Positions 35,316 through 44,459 are shown, counted from the stretch's first letter. The stretch is 54,865 nucleotides of DNA from JAVJSD01 sp040219575 (GCA_040219575.1 JAVJSD010000068.1:1-54865); one strand, 5' to 3'. Notes: generated from the letters alone by a model not told the origin. Numbers and translations are program-made.

Positions 35316-36555
35316 TCCCGCCATTGCCCAACGGATTCTCATACCAGAACACCCCCAGGTTCTCCCGCTCCTCGCAGCAGATCACGTCCAGGTCGCCGTC
35401 GGCGTCGAGGTCGAGCAGTTCCAGGCGGTCGTACTTGACGCCGGTGGGGCCGCTGATTTCGGTGTCTTGCCACTTGGCGTCGTAGGGTGAGTCGGCGTAG
35501 CGCAGCAACCGCACGCCGGAGAGTTCGCCTTTGGCGTTTTCGCAACTGAAGACAATGTCCTGCCGGCCGTCGCCGTCCAGGTCGCCCACGGCCACGCCTT
35601 TGCCGGTGCCGCAATTCTCGGGCATGGCGATCTCACGCAGTCGCCAGGGCGCGTTGGAGTCGCCGCTCGCCTGAAACCAGGTGATCGGTCCGCCGCTGAC
35701 GGCGGTCACGATGTCGCTGCGCTGGTCGCCGTCGAGGTCGGCGGCGGTCAGGAACATCACCTGGCGGTCGTCGCCGCCGACTCGGTGCTCCTTCCACGCC
35801 TGGCCCTTGGCGTTGGCCGCCGCTGCCGGGTTCTCCAGCCACAGCACGCCGCGATGGCCGCCCTTGCGGTCGGTGGCCAACACGTCGTGGTCGCCGTCGC
35901 CGTCCATGTCGCGCGCTTGCAGTGACATGACCCAGCCGGCCTCGTACAGCGGATGAAACTTCCAGGCCGCCACGTCGCGCGGATTCTCGGGCGACTCGAG
36001 CCAGCCGATCGTCGCCTCGGGCGCCTTCGAGGCGACCACCAGATCGACGCCGCGGCGGCCGTCCAACTGCATCGGCAGGGCGAACATCCAGGCGGTCTTG
36101 CCGGCCGTGGCGGGAACGGCCTCGGTCTTCCAGGCCGACTCGTCCAGATAGCGCTCCGCTTCGGCCGGGGCCCAGTGCACGAACACGGTCCGTGTCTTCC
36201 CCTCGCAACTGCTGACCACGTCGAGCGCGCCGTCGCCGTCGAGATCGACCAGCACCGCGTCCTCGGGCGACTTTACGGCGCCGACCGTCACGGCGGGCCA
36301 CGCGTGTTTGGCTTTCTGGGGACCGGGATTCACGTACACGCGAATCACGCCCCCTTCCTCCCAGCCGGTGGTGATGTCCGGCAGGCCGTCGCCGTTCACA
36401 TCGGCCAACCGCACTCCGTCGGCGCCGCGCGAACGATTGTCGATGGTATGCCGCGTCCACGGCTCTCCGGCCGAGACGCCGGTCGGGGCGATGAATAACA
36501 AACCGACCATCGCGGCGACGCAAGACAACCGAACGACGCGGGGGACTTCAAGCAT
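35311..36555 (-). CDS. Secreted FG-GAP/VCBS repeat protein
   Basis: This encodes 414 residues from the ATG at 36555 (MLEVPRVVRLSCVAAMVGLL), which has GGGAG eight bases upstream; residues 8-29 form a signal peptide ending VSAGE. Six or seven FG-GAP-type repeats follow (DVNGDGLPDITTGW, DLDGDGALDVVSS, DMDGDGDHDVLATD, DLDGDQRSDIVTAV, DLDGDGRQDIVFSC, DLDADGDLDVICC), each with the DxDxDGxxD calcium loop. Such repeats build a beta-propeller. The protein is probably an extracellular carbohydrate- or protein-binding propeller with no visible catalytic domain. The stop codon lies inside a heptamer satellite. Confidence 0.85.
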   Translation of the reverse strand: MLEVPRVVRLSCVAAMVGLLFIAPTGVSAGEPWTRHTIDNRSRGADGVRLADVNGDGLPDITTGWEEGGVIRVYVNPGPQKAKHAWPAVTVGAVKSPEDAVLVDLDGDGALDVVSSCEGKTRTVFVHWAPAEAERYLDESAWKTEAVPATAGKTAWMFALPMQLDGRRGVDLVVASKAPEATIGWLESPENPRDVAAWKFHPLYEAGWVMSLQARDMDGDGDHDVLATDRKGGHRGVLWLENPAAAANAKGQAWKEHRVGGDDRQVMFLTAADLDGDQRSDIVTAVSGGPITWFQASGDSNAPWRLREIAMPENCGTGKGVAVGDLDGDGRQDIVFSCENAKGELSGVRLLRYADSPYDAKWQDTEISGPTGVKYDRLELLDLDADGDLDVICCEERENLGVFWYENPLGNGGK

Positions 36556-36635
36556 CACGCTGCACTCCCAAGGGGGTTGGAGTTCCACGCCCCACGCACA
36601 CGCTGATCAGACGCCACGTTCTGTCCGGCTTCTTC

Positions 36636-36713
36636 GTAGCGGAAGTCGTGAGACTTCCGACGACATTGAAAATGACGACCTTCAAAAAGAGGAACTCTCA
36701 CGAGTTCCGCTAC
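36636..36713. repeat. Palindromic family 1, copy
   Basis: GTAGCGGAAGTCGTGAGACT on the left and AACTCTCACGAGTTCCGCTAC on the right form arms; about 35 bases lie between. Similar to 50038-50110. Confidence 0.75.
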
Positions 36714-36746
36714 GAGCCGGCCCATTCGCGTTCATCCGCGGTTCGG

Positions 36747-36819
36747 GTAGCAGAAGTCGTGAGACTTCTGGAAGCTCAGACGTCGTCACGAACTGCTGAA
36801 CTCTCACGAGTTCAGCTAC
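36747..36819. repeat. Palindromic family 1, copy
   Basis: GTAGCAGAAGTCGTGAGACT on the left and AACTCTCACGAGTTCAGCTAC on the right. Both arms carry the same compensating change (CAG/CTG in place of CGG/CCG), which keeps the pairing intact. Confidence 0.75.
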
Positions 36820-36844
36820 TCTATGATCAAGCCGACACAATGCA

Positions 36845-37510
36845 CTAGCCTTCCATGGAACGGAGCATGGCGAGGATTTCACCGCGCGAAACGTGCTGCT
36901 GATTGGCCCGCAGGTACAGCATAGCGGGGCGCTGGGCTCCCATAAACAGGGCCGTCACCTCGAAGTACTTGTCGCCCGACTCTTCCCCCACGGCCCGATT
37001 GAGCGTGATGTGAGCGGGTCGTCCGTTGATCTGCATTTGGATGGGGTCGCTGGAGACCAGCCGGAGCGACTCCTCGCCGGCGTCGCCCTGCGCCTGCTGC
37101 TGTTCGATTTGCTGGCGCATCATGCGTTCGAATTGCTCGGGCCGATCGAGCACGCCGGCGTCCTGCTCCATGTCCAGCAGCATCAGCATGTCCTGGCCGT
37201 CCTGCCCCTGGATGCCGTACATCGCCATCCGCATGGGCACTCCGAAGGCCGACATGTCCATGGCCATCGTCCCTTGCCAGGGAGGCAGTACGTCGATGTC
37301 GACGATCTCGTCGGCCACCGTGTCGACGGCCGCGGGCGACATTTTCATCACACTGGAACCGATGACCGCCATGCCGCCGCAACAAACGAACACCCCCAAA
37401 ATGGTGAATCCTCCCAGGAAGAGCAGCACCTTCAGCACCGGACTCATGCCGCGCTTCGGCGGCTCTTCGCTCGCTGCGGGAGGAAGGTAGGGATCAGATT
37501 GCCCAGTCAT
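36845..37510 (-). CDS. Hypothetical membrane-anchored protein
   Basis: This encodes 221 residues. A Pro-rich cytoplasmic start (SDPYLPPAASEEPPKRG) is followed by one hydrophobic helix at about 25-48 (VLKVLLFLGGFTILGVFVC). The rest is soluble, Met- and Gln-rich in the middle (MLMLLDMEQDAGVLDRPEQF). No family is recognised. It is probably attached to the inner membrane with the C-terminal part outside. The gene is monocistronic. It could be a sensor or chaperone-like protein, but nothing in the sequence decides that. Confidence 0.65.
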   Translation of the reverse strand: MTGQSDPYLPPAASEEPPKRGMSPVLKVLLFLGGFTILGVFVCCGGMAVIGSSVMKMSPAAVDTVADEIVDIDVLPPWQGTMAMDMSAFGVPMRMAMYGIQGQDGQDMLMLLDMEQDAGVLDRPEQFERMMRQQIEQQQAQGDAGEESLRLVSSDPIQMQINGRPAHITLNRAVGEESGDKYFEVTALFMGAQRPAMLYLRANQQHVSRGEILAMLRSMEG

Positions 37511-37718
37511 GATGTCTCCACGGTGTTTCGAAAGTCTTGCCTCGGGCGAGAAGGGTGTAAGAACACGTGCTCAAACGTAGCCCCTGAATGGCACGTGGGG
37601 TCGCCCCGGACGACGCGATGGCGGGCTTCCCCGGGCAAACCGATCGGCAGAAGCGGCACAGGCGAAACCGTCGTCACGGTTGTCAGAGTCCTTCCCATGC
37701 GCGGGAAAACGGGACACG

Positions 37719-38801
37719 ATGGAACCCTCGCAACTGTTTTCCATGGGGACCCGAACATTGACCGGCATGCGTTCGGAATTGCGAAGCGACCCGATTACGG
37801 GCCGCACCGTGATCATCGCCCGCGATCGCTCCAAGCGGCCGCACGATTTCGCGCGCGCGACCACGCTCCGCAGCCATGCCTCCTGCCCGTTTTGCCAAGG
37901 CCACGAGAGCGAGACCCCCGAGCCGCTGGCCGTTTATGGGGATGATGGCGGCGGCGACTGGCTGGTGCGCGTGATTCCCAACAAATACCCAGCCCTGTCG
38001 CTCGACGTCGGCCGACGGGTACGCGCCGATGAAGTGGAAGAGGGCGCGACGGAAAGAACCGTCGCTGGCCGGGGTTACGGCGCCCACGAGGTGATCGTCG
38101 AATCGCCGCGGCACGTGACTTGCTTCAGCCAGCTCGACGACGCCGAGGCCTTGCTCACGTTGCGCGCGTACCGCGACCGGTTGCTCGCGCACGGCGACAA
38201 CGACTCGCTGCGTTATGCACAAATCTTCAAGAACACCGGGGCCGCCGGCGGAGCGTCGGTGGGACACGTGCACAGCCAATTGATCGCCACGCCTTTTGTG
38301 CCCCCTGAAGTGGCGGCGGAGCTTGCCGGTTGTCGCGATCATTTTCAACAGCACGCGCGGTGCGCGTTCTGCGATTTGCTGCGGCGCGAACTCGGCGCGG
38401 CGGAGCGCGTCGTCGCCAGCGCCGAGCATTTCGTGGCCCTCTGCCCCTTCGCCGCTCGATTCCCCTTCGAAACGTGGGTCATTCCCCGACGCCACCAGGC
38501 GAACTACGCCGCTTTGACGGACGCTGAACTGGCAGAGCTGGGCCCCCTCTTACGGTCGCTCGTGGCCGCTACCATCGGCGCCAGCGGACAAGACGCCTAC
38601 AACTTTCTGCTACATACGGCACCCTTTGACACGTCGTGCGCGGACCACTATCACTGGCATATCGAACTGTTTCCGCGAATGCTGGAGATCGCTGGCTTCG
38701 AATGGGGGACCGGTTGCTTCATCAACCCCATGCCGCCGGAACCGGCCTCCCAAAGCCTGCGCTCGTTGATGCAGAGTTTCCGGGCCAGAAAGACTAGCTA
38801 A
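37719..38801 (+). CDS. galT: GalT-like nucleotidylyltransferase or sugar-nucleotide phosphorylase
   Basis: This encodes 360 residues from the ATG at 37719, which has GGGA eight bases upstream; later ATGs lack a ribosome-binding site. Classical GalT swaps UMP between UDP-glucose and galactose-1-phosphate through a histidine nucleophile. Seen here: ELRSDPITGRTVIIARDRSK near 20-38, a zinc-binding CPFC pair (C56, C59), and the HIT-superfamily motif GHVHSQL with His183 and catalytic His185. A second zinc site probably lies near HYHWHIELFP (about 310). Classical GalT has HPH at this site; the HVH form resembles the GalT-like ADP-glucose phosphorylase group instead. The GH57 glucanotransferase follows 200 bases downstream, which favours a role in glucan breakdown. 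The symbol is therefore provisional. Confidence 0.85.
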   Translation: MEPSQLFSMGTRTLTGMRSELRSDPITGRTVIIARDRSKRPHDFARATTLRSHASCPFCQGHESETPEPLAVYGDDGGGDWLVRVIPNKYPALSLDVGRRVRADEVEEGATERTVAGRGYGAHEVIVESPRHVTCFSQLDDAEALLTLRAYRDRLLAHGDNDSLRYAQIFKNTGAAGGASVGHVHSQLIATPFVPPEVAAELAGCRDHFQQHARCAFCDLLRRELGAAERVVASAEHFVALCPFAARFPFETWVIPRRHQANYAALTDAELAELGPLLRSLVAATIGASGQDAYNFLLHTAPFDTSCADHYHWHIELFPRMLEIAGFEWGTGCFINPMPPEPASQSLRSLMQSFRARKTS

Positions 38802-39001
38802 ACGAGGCGGAGATTACCGAAAAGGAAGTCTAGGGGAAATCGTGAGTTCGACTCTGGCAAGGTTCGACTCTGGCAAGGAGTGCTGCGAGGTTTGGCAGGA
38901 GAGCCGACGGTGAACCCGAAATCGTTGCGACGCCCGCCCCCTGCCGCGTCGCCTGACCGCATTGATCTGCGACAACCGATCTCCCCCTTCAGCCCGGCGC
39001 C

Positions 39002-41167
39002 ATGACATCTCCGATTCGCCTCTGCCTCGCCCTGCACAATCACCAGCCGATCGGCAACTTCGACCACGTCTTCGAGCAGGCCTACCTCGACAGCTACCTG
39101 CCGTTTCTGGAAGTCTTTGAACCGTACGCCGACCTGCGGATCGCGCTGCACACCAGCGGCCCGCTGATGGAATGGCTCGAGGAGCGCCACAGCGAATATC
39201 TCGATCGCGTCGCCGCGCTGGTGGAGGCCGGCCGCATCGAGATTCTCGGCGGTCCGTTTTACGAGCCCATCCTGACAATGATCCCCTCGCGCGACCGCGT
39301 GGGTCAGATCACGCAGTACACGCGCTGGCTCGAGAATCGCTTCGGAACCAACGTGCAGGGCATGTGGATGCCCGAGCGCGTGTGGGAGCAGGCGCTGACG
39401 CGCGACCTGGTCGAGGCGGGCATGCGGTACAGCATTCTCGACGACTACCATTTCAAGAACGCCGGCCTCGACGAGTCGCAACTGTACGGCTACTACGCCA
39501 CCGAAGACGACGGCCGCGTGATGTGCATCTTCCCCGGCAGCGAACGGCTGCGTTATACGATTCCCTTCGCCGCGCCGCACGAAACGATCGACTACTTGCG
39601 GCACGTCGCCGGCGGCCAACCCGGCTCGGTGATCGTGTTCGGCGACGACGGCGAAAAGTTCGGCACCTGGCCCGACACCAAACGCCACGTGTACGACAAC
39701 GGCTGGCTGCGGCAGTTCTTCGATCTGCTGGTCGAGAACCGCGAGTGGATCAACACCTGCACCCTGGCCGAGGCGGCCGACGCGGTGAAGCCGATCGGCC
39801 GCGTCTATCTCCCCTGCGGCAGCTACCGGGAGATGAGCGAGTGGGCTCTGCCGGTCGAAAGGCAGCAGGAGTACGACGCCCTGGTGCACGAATTGGAGCA
39901 CGACGACCGCTGGCCGCGGATTCGGCAGTTCTTCCGCGGCGGCTACTGGCGCAATTTCCGCGCCAAGTACCCCGAAGCCAACGAGATGTACGCCCGCATG
40001 ATGATGGTCAGCCAGCGGCTGGCGCAAGCCGAGCAGGCGGGCGTGGGCGGCGAATCGATTTACTGGGCGCGTCGCGAACTCTATCGCGGACAGTGCAACT
40101 GCAGCTACTGGCACGGCGCGTTCGGCGGCATCTACCTGCCGCATCTGCGCAACGCCGTCTACAACCACCTGATCGCCGCCGAGAATCTGCTCGATGAAGC
40201 CGAAGGCAGGCAGGAGTCGAGGGTCGAAGCGACCGCCGACGATTTCAACTTCGACCTGCGGCAGGAAGTCCGCCTGGCCAACAACCAGCTCGACTGCTTG
40301 ATCGCGCCGGCCGCCGGCGGCATGCTGTACGAACTCGACGTCCGCGGCATCTGCCACAACCTGCTGGCCACCATCACCCGCCGGCCCGAGGCGTATCACC
40401 AGAAAGTGCTCGGCGGCGAGAACAACGGCGACGGCGTAGCCAGCATCCACGACCGCGTGGTGTTCAAGCAGGCGGGACTCGACGAGCACTTGCAATACGA
40501 CCGCTCGCCGCGGAAGAGTCTGATCGATCATTTCTTCACCGCCGAAGCCGGATTGGAGGCGGTCGCCCGCGGCGAGGCCGAGCAACTCGGCGACTTCACC
40601 GCCAGTGTGTACGAGACGCGCATCCGCCGCAGCGCCGAGCGCGTGCAGGTGCTGCTGGAGCGCGACGGCCGCGTCGGCGACGCTGCCGTGAAGATCACCA
40701 AGGGCCTCACGCTCGAGGCGGGCGCCGACCAGTTGCAGATCGCCTACCTGCTGGAAGGGCTGCCGCAAGACCGTGCGCTGCACTTCGCCGTCGAGTTCAA
40801 CTTCGCCGGATTGCCCGCCGGCGCCGACGATCGCTATTTCTATCAAGGCCAGCGGGAGGGACTGGGGCAACTCGGTCAGTCGCTCGATCTGCACGACGCG
40901 ACCGATCTGCACCTGGTCGACGAGTGGCTCGGCATCGACGTCGGCCTGGACGCGAACCGGCCGACCAGCGTGTGGGCTTTTCCCGTGGCGACCGTCAGCC
41001 AGTCCGAAGGCGGCTTCGAACTGGTGCACCAGTCGGTCGCCGTGCTGCCGCACTGGCACGTGACCGGCGACGCCGACGGCCGCTGGAGCGTGACGCTCAC
41101 GCTGCGGGCCGATTGCACGCTGGCCCGTCAGCGGATCGACAAGGAAGCCGCCGCCGCCACGTCCTAG
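39002..41167 (+). CDS. GH57 4-alpha-glucanotransferase / alpha-amylase with DUF1925 and DUF1926
   Basis: This encodes 721 residues. The start is the ATG at 39002 (MTSPIRLCLALHNHQPIGNF), with the family HNHQP motif at residues 13-17. Nucleophile Glu125 lies in GMWMPERVWE and the acid is Asp215 or Asp216 (FGDDGEKFG); this spacing matches archaeal 4-alpha-glucanotransferase (E123/D214). The catalytic barrel spans about 1-320, DUF1925 about 320-400, and the beta-rich DUF1926 about 410-700 (QLDCLIAPAAGGMLYELDV). The enzyme moves or hydrolyses alpha-1,4-glucan segments in the cytoplasm. The gene follows galT (same strand, 200 bases apart), consistent with glycogen or maltodextrin turnover. Confidence 0.93.
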   Translation: MTSPIRLCLALHNHQPIGNFDHVFEQAYLDSYLPFLEVFEPYADLRIALHTSGPLMEWLEERHSEYLDRVAALVEAGRIEILGGPFYEPILTMIPSRDRVGQITQYTRWLENRFGTNVQGMWMPERVWEQALTRDLVEAGMRYSILDDYHFKNAGLDESQLYGYYATEDDGRVMCIFPGSERLRYTIPFAAPHETIDYLRHVAGGQPGSVIVFGDDGEKFGTWPDTKRHVYDNGWLRQFFDLLVENREWINTCTLAEAADAVKPIGRVYLPCGSYREMSEWALPVERQQEYDALVHELEHDDRWPRIRQFFRGGYWRNFRAKYPEANEMYARMMMVSQRLAQAEQAGVGGESIYWARRELYRGQCNCSYWHGAFGGIYLPHLRNAVYNHLIAAENLLDEAEGRQESRVEATADDFNFDLRQEVRLANNQLDCLIAPAAGGMLYELDVRGICHNLLATITRRPEAYHQKVLGGENNGDGVASIHDRVVFKQAGLDEHLQYDRSPRKSLIDHFFTAEAGLEAVARGEAEQLGDFTASVYETRIRRSAERVQVLLERDGRVGDAAVKITKGLTLEAGADQLQIAYLLEGLPQDRALHFAVEFNFAGLPAGADDRYFYQGQREGLGQLGQSLDLHDATDLHLVDEWLGIDVGLDANRPTSVWAFPVATVSQSEGGFELVHQSVAVLPHWHVTGDADGRWSVTLTLRADCTLARQRIDKEAAAATS

Positions 41168-41194
41168 GCGCCGCACCGCGCGCTGCATTAACGG

Positions 41195-42475
41195 TTACAT
41201 GCCTTCACGCAGCGCCTCGAGGTGGCGGCTGAAGTGGTCGGCGAGCACTTCCGTGTAGGTGTCGGGATGCGCCTCGAGCACCGCCCGCACGGCGGGGCCG
41301 AACTCCTCGTGCGTGAGCGTCGAACCGAAGGTGCAGTGCAGAATCTGCCGGCCCGGTTCGGTGAAGCCCTTGCCTCGCGGGACGTCCTCCCAGCGTTCGA
41401 GGTAAAGCTGCTCCAGTCGCACGGCGTCGGCGATGTCGGTCTCCGCCGGCACCCCCGCCAGCGTCGCCGAGACGTGGTACGTGGCCTTATCGGTTTCGTA
41501 GCGGCTGCGCCCGAAGTCGATAAGCCGGCGAAACAGCGGTTCGTCGTGCCGGGCCACGACGCGCAAGGCCTCCAGGTAGCTCGTCCCCGCCGTCTTGACG
41601 TGAAACCTTCCCCGGGTGGCCCGGGCCAGCGCCGGATACATCGACAACTTGTCGCTCCCCGAGTGCAGGCTGAGCTTGTAGGGACCCAGCACCTCGGCGA
41701 TGGCGGCGTGATCGTTCAGCGACGCCTCCAACGCCGCGACATCGCCCTTGTAGTCGACGCCCTTCTCCAGTTCACCGATGTACCGCGGCGCCAGGCTGAT
41801 CAGCTTCATGCCCCGCTTGAGGCACTGATCGGCCACGATGTAATGCTCGGCCAGCGTGGTGGGCTGCTCGGTCTCGTCGACGCTGAGTTCGATCTCGTGA
41901 TCGCGGCCGGCGCCCTGCTGAACCTTGCGAATGTGGTCGGCCAGCACGATGGCGTGGTTCAGCGCCACGCCGTACTTCACCGCACACCGCATGCAGGCCT
42001 GTTCGTCGAGCGAAACCGACGTGCCGGTGGGAAGCTTCACCTCCTGGCCCAAGTACGCATCGAACCAGTCGATCTTGTCGCGCACCGCGGCGAACTTCTC
42101 GCGCAGCGTGGGCTCGTCGTAGCCATCGGCGTGCTCGTCGACGTGATCGGACGGGTCGATCGTGAAGAACGTGTAGCCTGCCTCGGCGGTGCGATCGACG
42201 TCGTCGGTGGTCTTCAGGTGGTCGGCGTCGGCGCCGGTCTTGCCGGTCCAACCCGCCTTCCGCATCCCCTCCAAGGCGTCGAACATCACGCCAGGCGGGG
42301 TGCGGCTGGTCCGCGTCATCTCGCGGATCGACTGTTGCGGAAAGATCGGCTCGATGCCCGCGCCCGAGCGCTTCATCGCCTCCACATGGCCCGGCGTCGC
42401 CAGGCCGATCCGATCGCCGAAGCCGAAACTCGGCGCCAGGCCGAGGGTTACGCAGGCGGGGGTTGAGTTGCTCAT
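41195..42475 (-). CDS. uxaE: UxaE-type tagaturonate epimerase
   Basis: This encodes 426 residues from the ATG at 42475 (MSNSTPACVTLGLAPSFGFG); the open frame further upstream is a run-in from another gene's antisense and lacks protein character. UxaE converts D-tagaturonate to D-fructuronate with a divalent metal. Recognised parts: GFGDRIGLATPGH near 18-30, TFFTIDPSDHVDEHADGY (metal-type Asp/His cluster), LSLHSGSDKLSMYP near 255-270, and VKTAGTSYLEALRVVA. The family is best known from Thermotoga and related bacteria; I have not been able to check the planctomycete members. It is the last gene of a four-gene minus-strand operon; the upstream isomerase ends 26 bases before. Confidence 0.85.
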   Translation of the reverse strand: MSNSTPACVTLGLAPSFGFGDRIGLATPGHVEAMKRSGAGIEPIFPQQSIREMTRTSRTPPGVMFDALEGMRKAGWTGKTGADADHLKTTDDVDRTAEAGYTFFTIDPSDHVDEHADGYDEPTLREKFAAVRDKIDWFDAYLGQEVKLPTGTSVSLDEQACMRCAVKYGVALNHAIVLADHIRKVQQGAGRDHEIELSVDETEQPTTLAEHYIVADQCLKRGMKLISLAPRYIGELEKGVDYKGDVAALEASLNDHAAIAEVLGPYKLSLHSGSDKLSMYPALARATRGRFHVKTAGTSYLEALRVVARHDEPLFRRLIDFGRSRYETDKATYHVSATLAGVPAETDIADAVRLEQLYLERWEDVPRGKGFTEPGRQILHCTFGSTLTHEEFGPAVRAVLEAHPDTYTEVLADHFSRHLEALREGM

Positions 42476-42500
42476 CTTGTTTGTCGTCTTGCTCGTTCGT

Positions 42501-43316
42501 CTAGCGAAAGTGTTTCTGGAAGGATTCGATCGTGTGCCGGGCGGCGGTTTCGCTGTCGGGATAAGGGAAGGCCTCGGCCGAGCAGTAGCCGTCGTAGCCG
42601 ATGTCGACCAGCGCCGCGGCGAGGGGCGTGAAGTCCATGTGGCCGAGTCCCGCCGGGCGGCGGTTGGAATCGACGTAGTGCACGTGGCCGATGTGGCCAC
42701 GGCCGGCGCGGATCGCCTCGGCGAGGTTCGCTTCCTCGATGTTCATATGGAACAGGTCGGCCAGCAGTTTCACATTGTCAGTCTGCAGCGACTGCATCAT
42801 TCGCACGCCGTCGGCGATGGTGGTGATGAGGTTCGTCTCGTAGCGGTTGAGCGGTTCGTAGATCAGCGGCACGCCGCGCTCGGCGGCGTGGGCGCCCAAC
42901 TCCTCGAGCGCCTCCCGCAGCAGATCGAGCGCGGCGTCGCGGCTGAGTTCACCGCCCCAGCGACCCTGCATCGAACCGATGATCGCCGGCGCCCCGTACG
43001 GCGCGCCCAGGTCGATGATGCTTCGCACGAAGTCTTTCGCCTTGGCGCGCTGCGCGGCGTCGGTCGAGGTCAGGCTCAGGCCGTGAATCACCATGCCCGC
43101 GCCGGTGCCGACCGCCGCCACGCGCAAACTGCGTTGCTCGAGCTTGGCGTTCAGCTTTTGTGCATCGACCGCCTCGGGCGACGGGGCGAAGATCTCGACG
43201 GCGTCGAAGCCGAGTCCGGCGGCCGTGTCGCAGGCTGCCTCGAGGTCGTCCCAAAAGACGAACGGACCGCCCCGCGCTTGCGGCACCAGACTGACAGTCA
43301 CAGCGGATCGAATCAT
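42501..43316 (-). CDS. Sugar-phosphate-isomerase/epimerase-like TIM barrel
   Basis: This encodes 271 residues from the ATG at 43316 (MIRSAVTVSLVPQARGGPFV). The longer frame to 43361 reads into a palindromic repeat. The protein is an AP-endonuclease-2 type (beta/alpha)8 barrel as in hydroxypyruvate isomerase. Metal ligands are visible as the glutamate in LIYEPLNRYETN (about residue 146), Asp/His in LLADLFHMNIEE (about 180-184), His in GHIGHVHYVDSNR (about 207-210), and Glu in GYDGYCSAEAFPYP (about 241). Substrate not determined; in this operon it may act on a keto-sugar acid downstream of the dehydrogenases. Confidence 0.85.
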   Translation of the reverse strand: MIRSAVTVSLVPQARGGPFVFWDDLEAACDTAAGLGFDAVEIFAPSPEAVDAQKLNAKLEQRSLRVAAVGTGAGMVIHGLSLTSTDAAQRAKAKDFVRSIIDLGAPYGAPAIIGSMQGRWGGELSRDAALDLLREALEELGAHAAERGVPLIYEPLNRYETNLITTIADGVRMMQSLQTDNVKLLADLFHMNIEEANLAEAIRAGRGHIGHVHYVDSNRRPAGLGHMDFTPLAAALVDIGYDGYCSAEAFPYPDSETAARHTIESFQKHFR

Positions 43317-43327
43317 AGTCTCTCCTA

Positions 43328-43428
43328 GTAGGGCAGCCTTCCAGGCTGCCGTGGCAGGCAAGATGCCTGCCCTACGGCGGGAAGCGAGTTCTGCGGACGG
43401 CCATTGGCAGGCAGGATGCCTGCCCTAC
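43328..43428. repeat. Palindromic repeat GTAGGGCAG...CTGCCCTAC
   Basis: Two inner hairpins (GGGCAGCC/GGCTGCC and GGCAGGCA/TGCCTGCC) plus terminal GTAGGGCAG and CTGCCCTAC inverted repeats occupy about 100 bases in the spacer between the two operon genes. It may be a small MITE; it interrupts the transcript but lacks a T-run. Confidence 0.65.
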
Positions 43429-43430
43429 TG

Positions 43431-44459
43431 TCAGCCGGCGACGTCGATGATGGCTTTGATGACGCCGGACTCTGGACGCGTGTAAGTTTCGAACTGGCCC
43501 ACCACGTCGGCGAACGACGTGCGATGCGTGATCCAGGGATTCGTGTCGATCGTGCCATCCTCGATCAGGCCGATGATGCGGGCGAAGTCCGACGGCAGCG
43601 CGTTGCGCGAACCCTTGATCGTCATCTCGGGCTTGTGCAGGGCCGGATGCGGAAACGAAATCTCCTCGGTGGTGATGCCGACGTACACCAGCACACCGGT
43701 CTGGGCGACGTACTTCAACGCATTGCCCATCGAGCGGTTGTTGCCGGTGGCGTCGGTGACGACCGCGTACAGGTCGCCGCCGGTGATCGAGCGCATCTCG
43801 TCGAGTTCGCCGCCGTCGCCCTTGAACACGACGGTGTGCTCGATGCCGTAGGTCTGGCGGCAGAAGTCGAGTCGCGAGGGGACCATGTCCATCACGGTGA
43901 TCGTCGCGCCGGTCAGTCGCGTAAACTCCAGCGTCGCCAGGCCGATCGGCCCCGCGCCGATGATCAGCACGTGATCGCCTTTCCCCGGCGCGCCGCGATC
44001 GGCCGCGTGGCAGCCGATGGCCAGTGTCTCGACGAGCGCCAGTTGCTCAAGCGACAGTTTCTTCGAGGGATGCAGTTTGTCGGCGCGAATCAGGAACCGC
44101 TCGCACAAGCCGCCGTCGATCATCACACCGATCACGTTCAGCTTCTCGCAGCAGTTGCCGTTTCCCTTGCGGCAGGCGTAGCACGCGCCGCAGTTCATGT
44201 ACGGCTCGACGCTGCAGTGGTCGCCTACCGCGATGTTGCCGACGCCCTCGCCGACCTCCAGCACCTCCACGCCCAGTTCGTGGCCGGGGATGCGGGGATA
44301 GCGGAAGAACGGCATCTTGCCGAGATAGCCGCTGTAGTCGGTGCCGCAGATGCCCATCCGGTGCGTCCGCACCAGCGCCTGTCCCGCACCCGGCGCGGCG
44401 GGTTCGTCGATGTCGATGTACTCGAAGTGCCTGGGTTCTTCTAAACGAATGGCGCGCAT
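43431..44459 (-). CDS. Zinc-binding MDR alcohol dehydrogenase (L-galactonate/threonine dehydrogenase-like)
   Basis: This encodes 342 residues. The family is NAD(P)-dependent, Zn-containing medium-chain dehydrogenases. Catalytic zinc ligands: Cys38 (GICGTDYSG) and His/Glu in PGHELG near 60-62. The structural zinc cysteines lie near 90-104 (CGACYACRKGNGNCC). The Rossmann turn is GAGPIGL near 170. The chain lacks features that fix the substrate, but it belongs to the threonine, sorbitol or L-galactonate dehydrogenase branch by overall pattern. Beside an L-galactose dehydrogenase-like AKR and a tagaturonate epimerase, the simplest reading is oxidation of L-galactonate at C5 to D-tagaturonate. This substrate is inference. 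Confidence 0.85.
   Translation of the reverse strand: MRAIRLEEPRHFEYIDIDEPAAPGAGQALVRTHRMGICGTDYSGYLGKMPFFRYPRIPGHELGVEVLEVGEGVGNIAVGDHCSVEPYMNCGACYACRKGNGNCCEKLNVIGVMIDGGLCERFLIRADKLHPSKKLSLEQLALVETLAIGCHAADRGAPGKGDHVLIIGAGPIGLATLEFTRLTGATITVMDMVPSRLDFCRQTYGIEHTVVFKGDGGELDEMRSITGGDLYAVVTDATGNNRSMGNALKYVAQTGVLVYVGITTEEISFPHPALHKPEMTIKGSRNALPSDFARIIGLIEDGTIDTNPWITHRTSFADVVGQFETYTRPESGVIKAIIDVAG

Noticed and set aside
38843..38880. tRNA-like GTTCGA motif before the GH57 gene
   Set aside because: It is a duplicated 16-base phrase (GTTCGACTCTGGCAAG) with no cloverleaf arms.
38798..41188. Minus-strand open frame of about 796 codons opposite the GH57 gene
   Set aside because: The forward frame has full GH57 motifs. 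The reverse frame is low-complexity antisense without conserved motifs.
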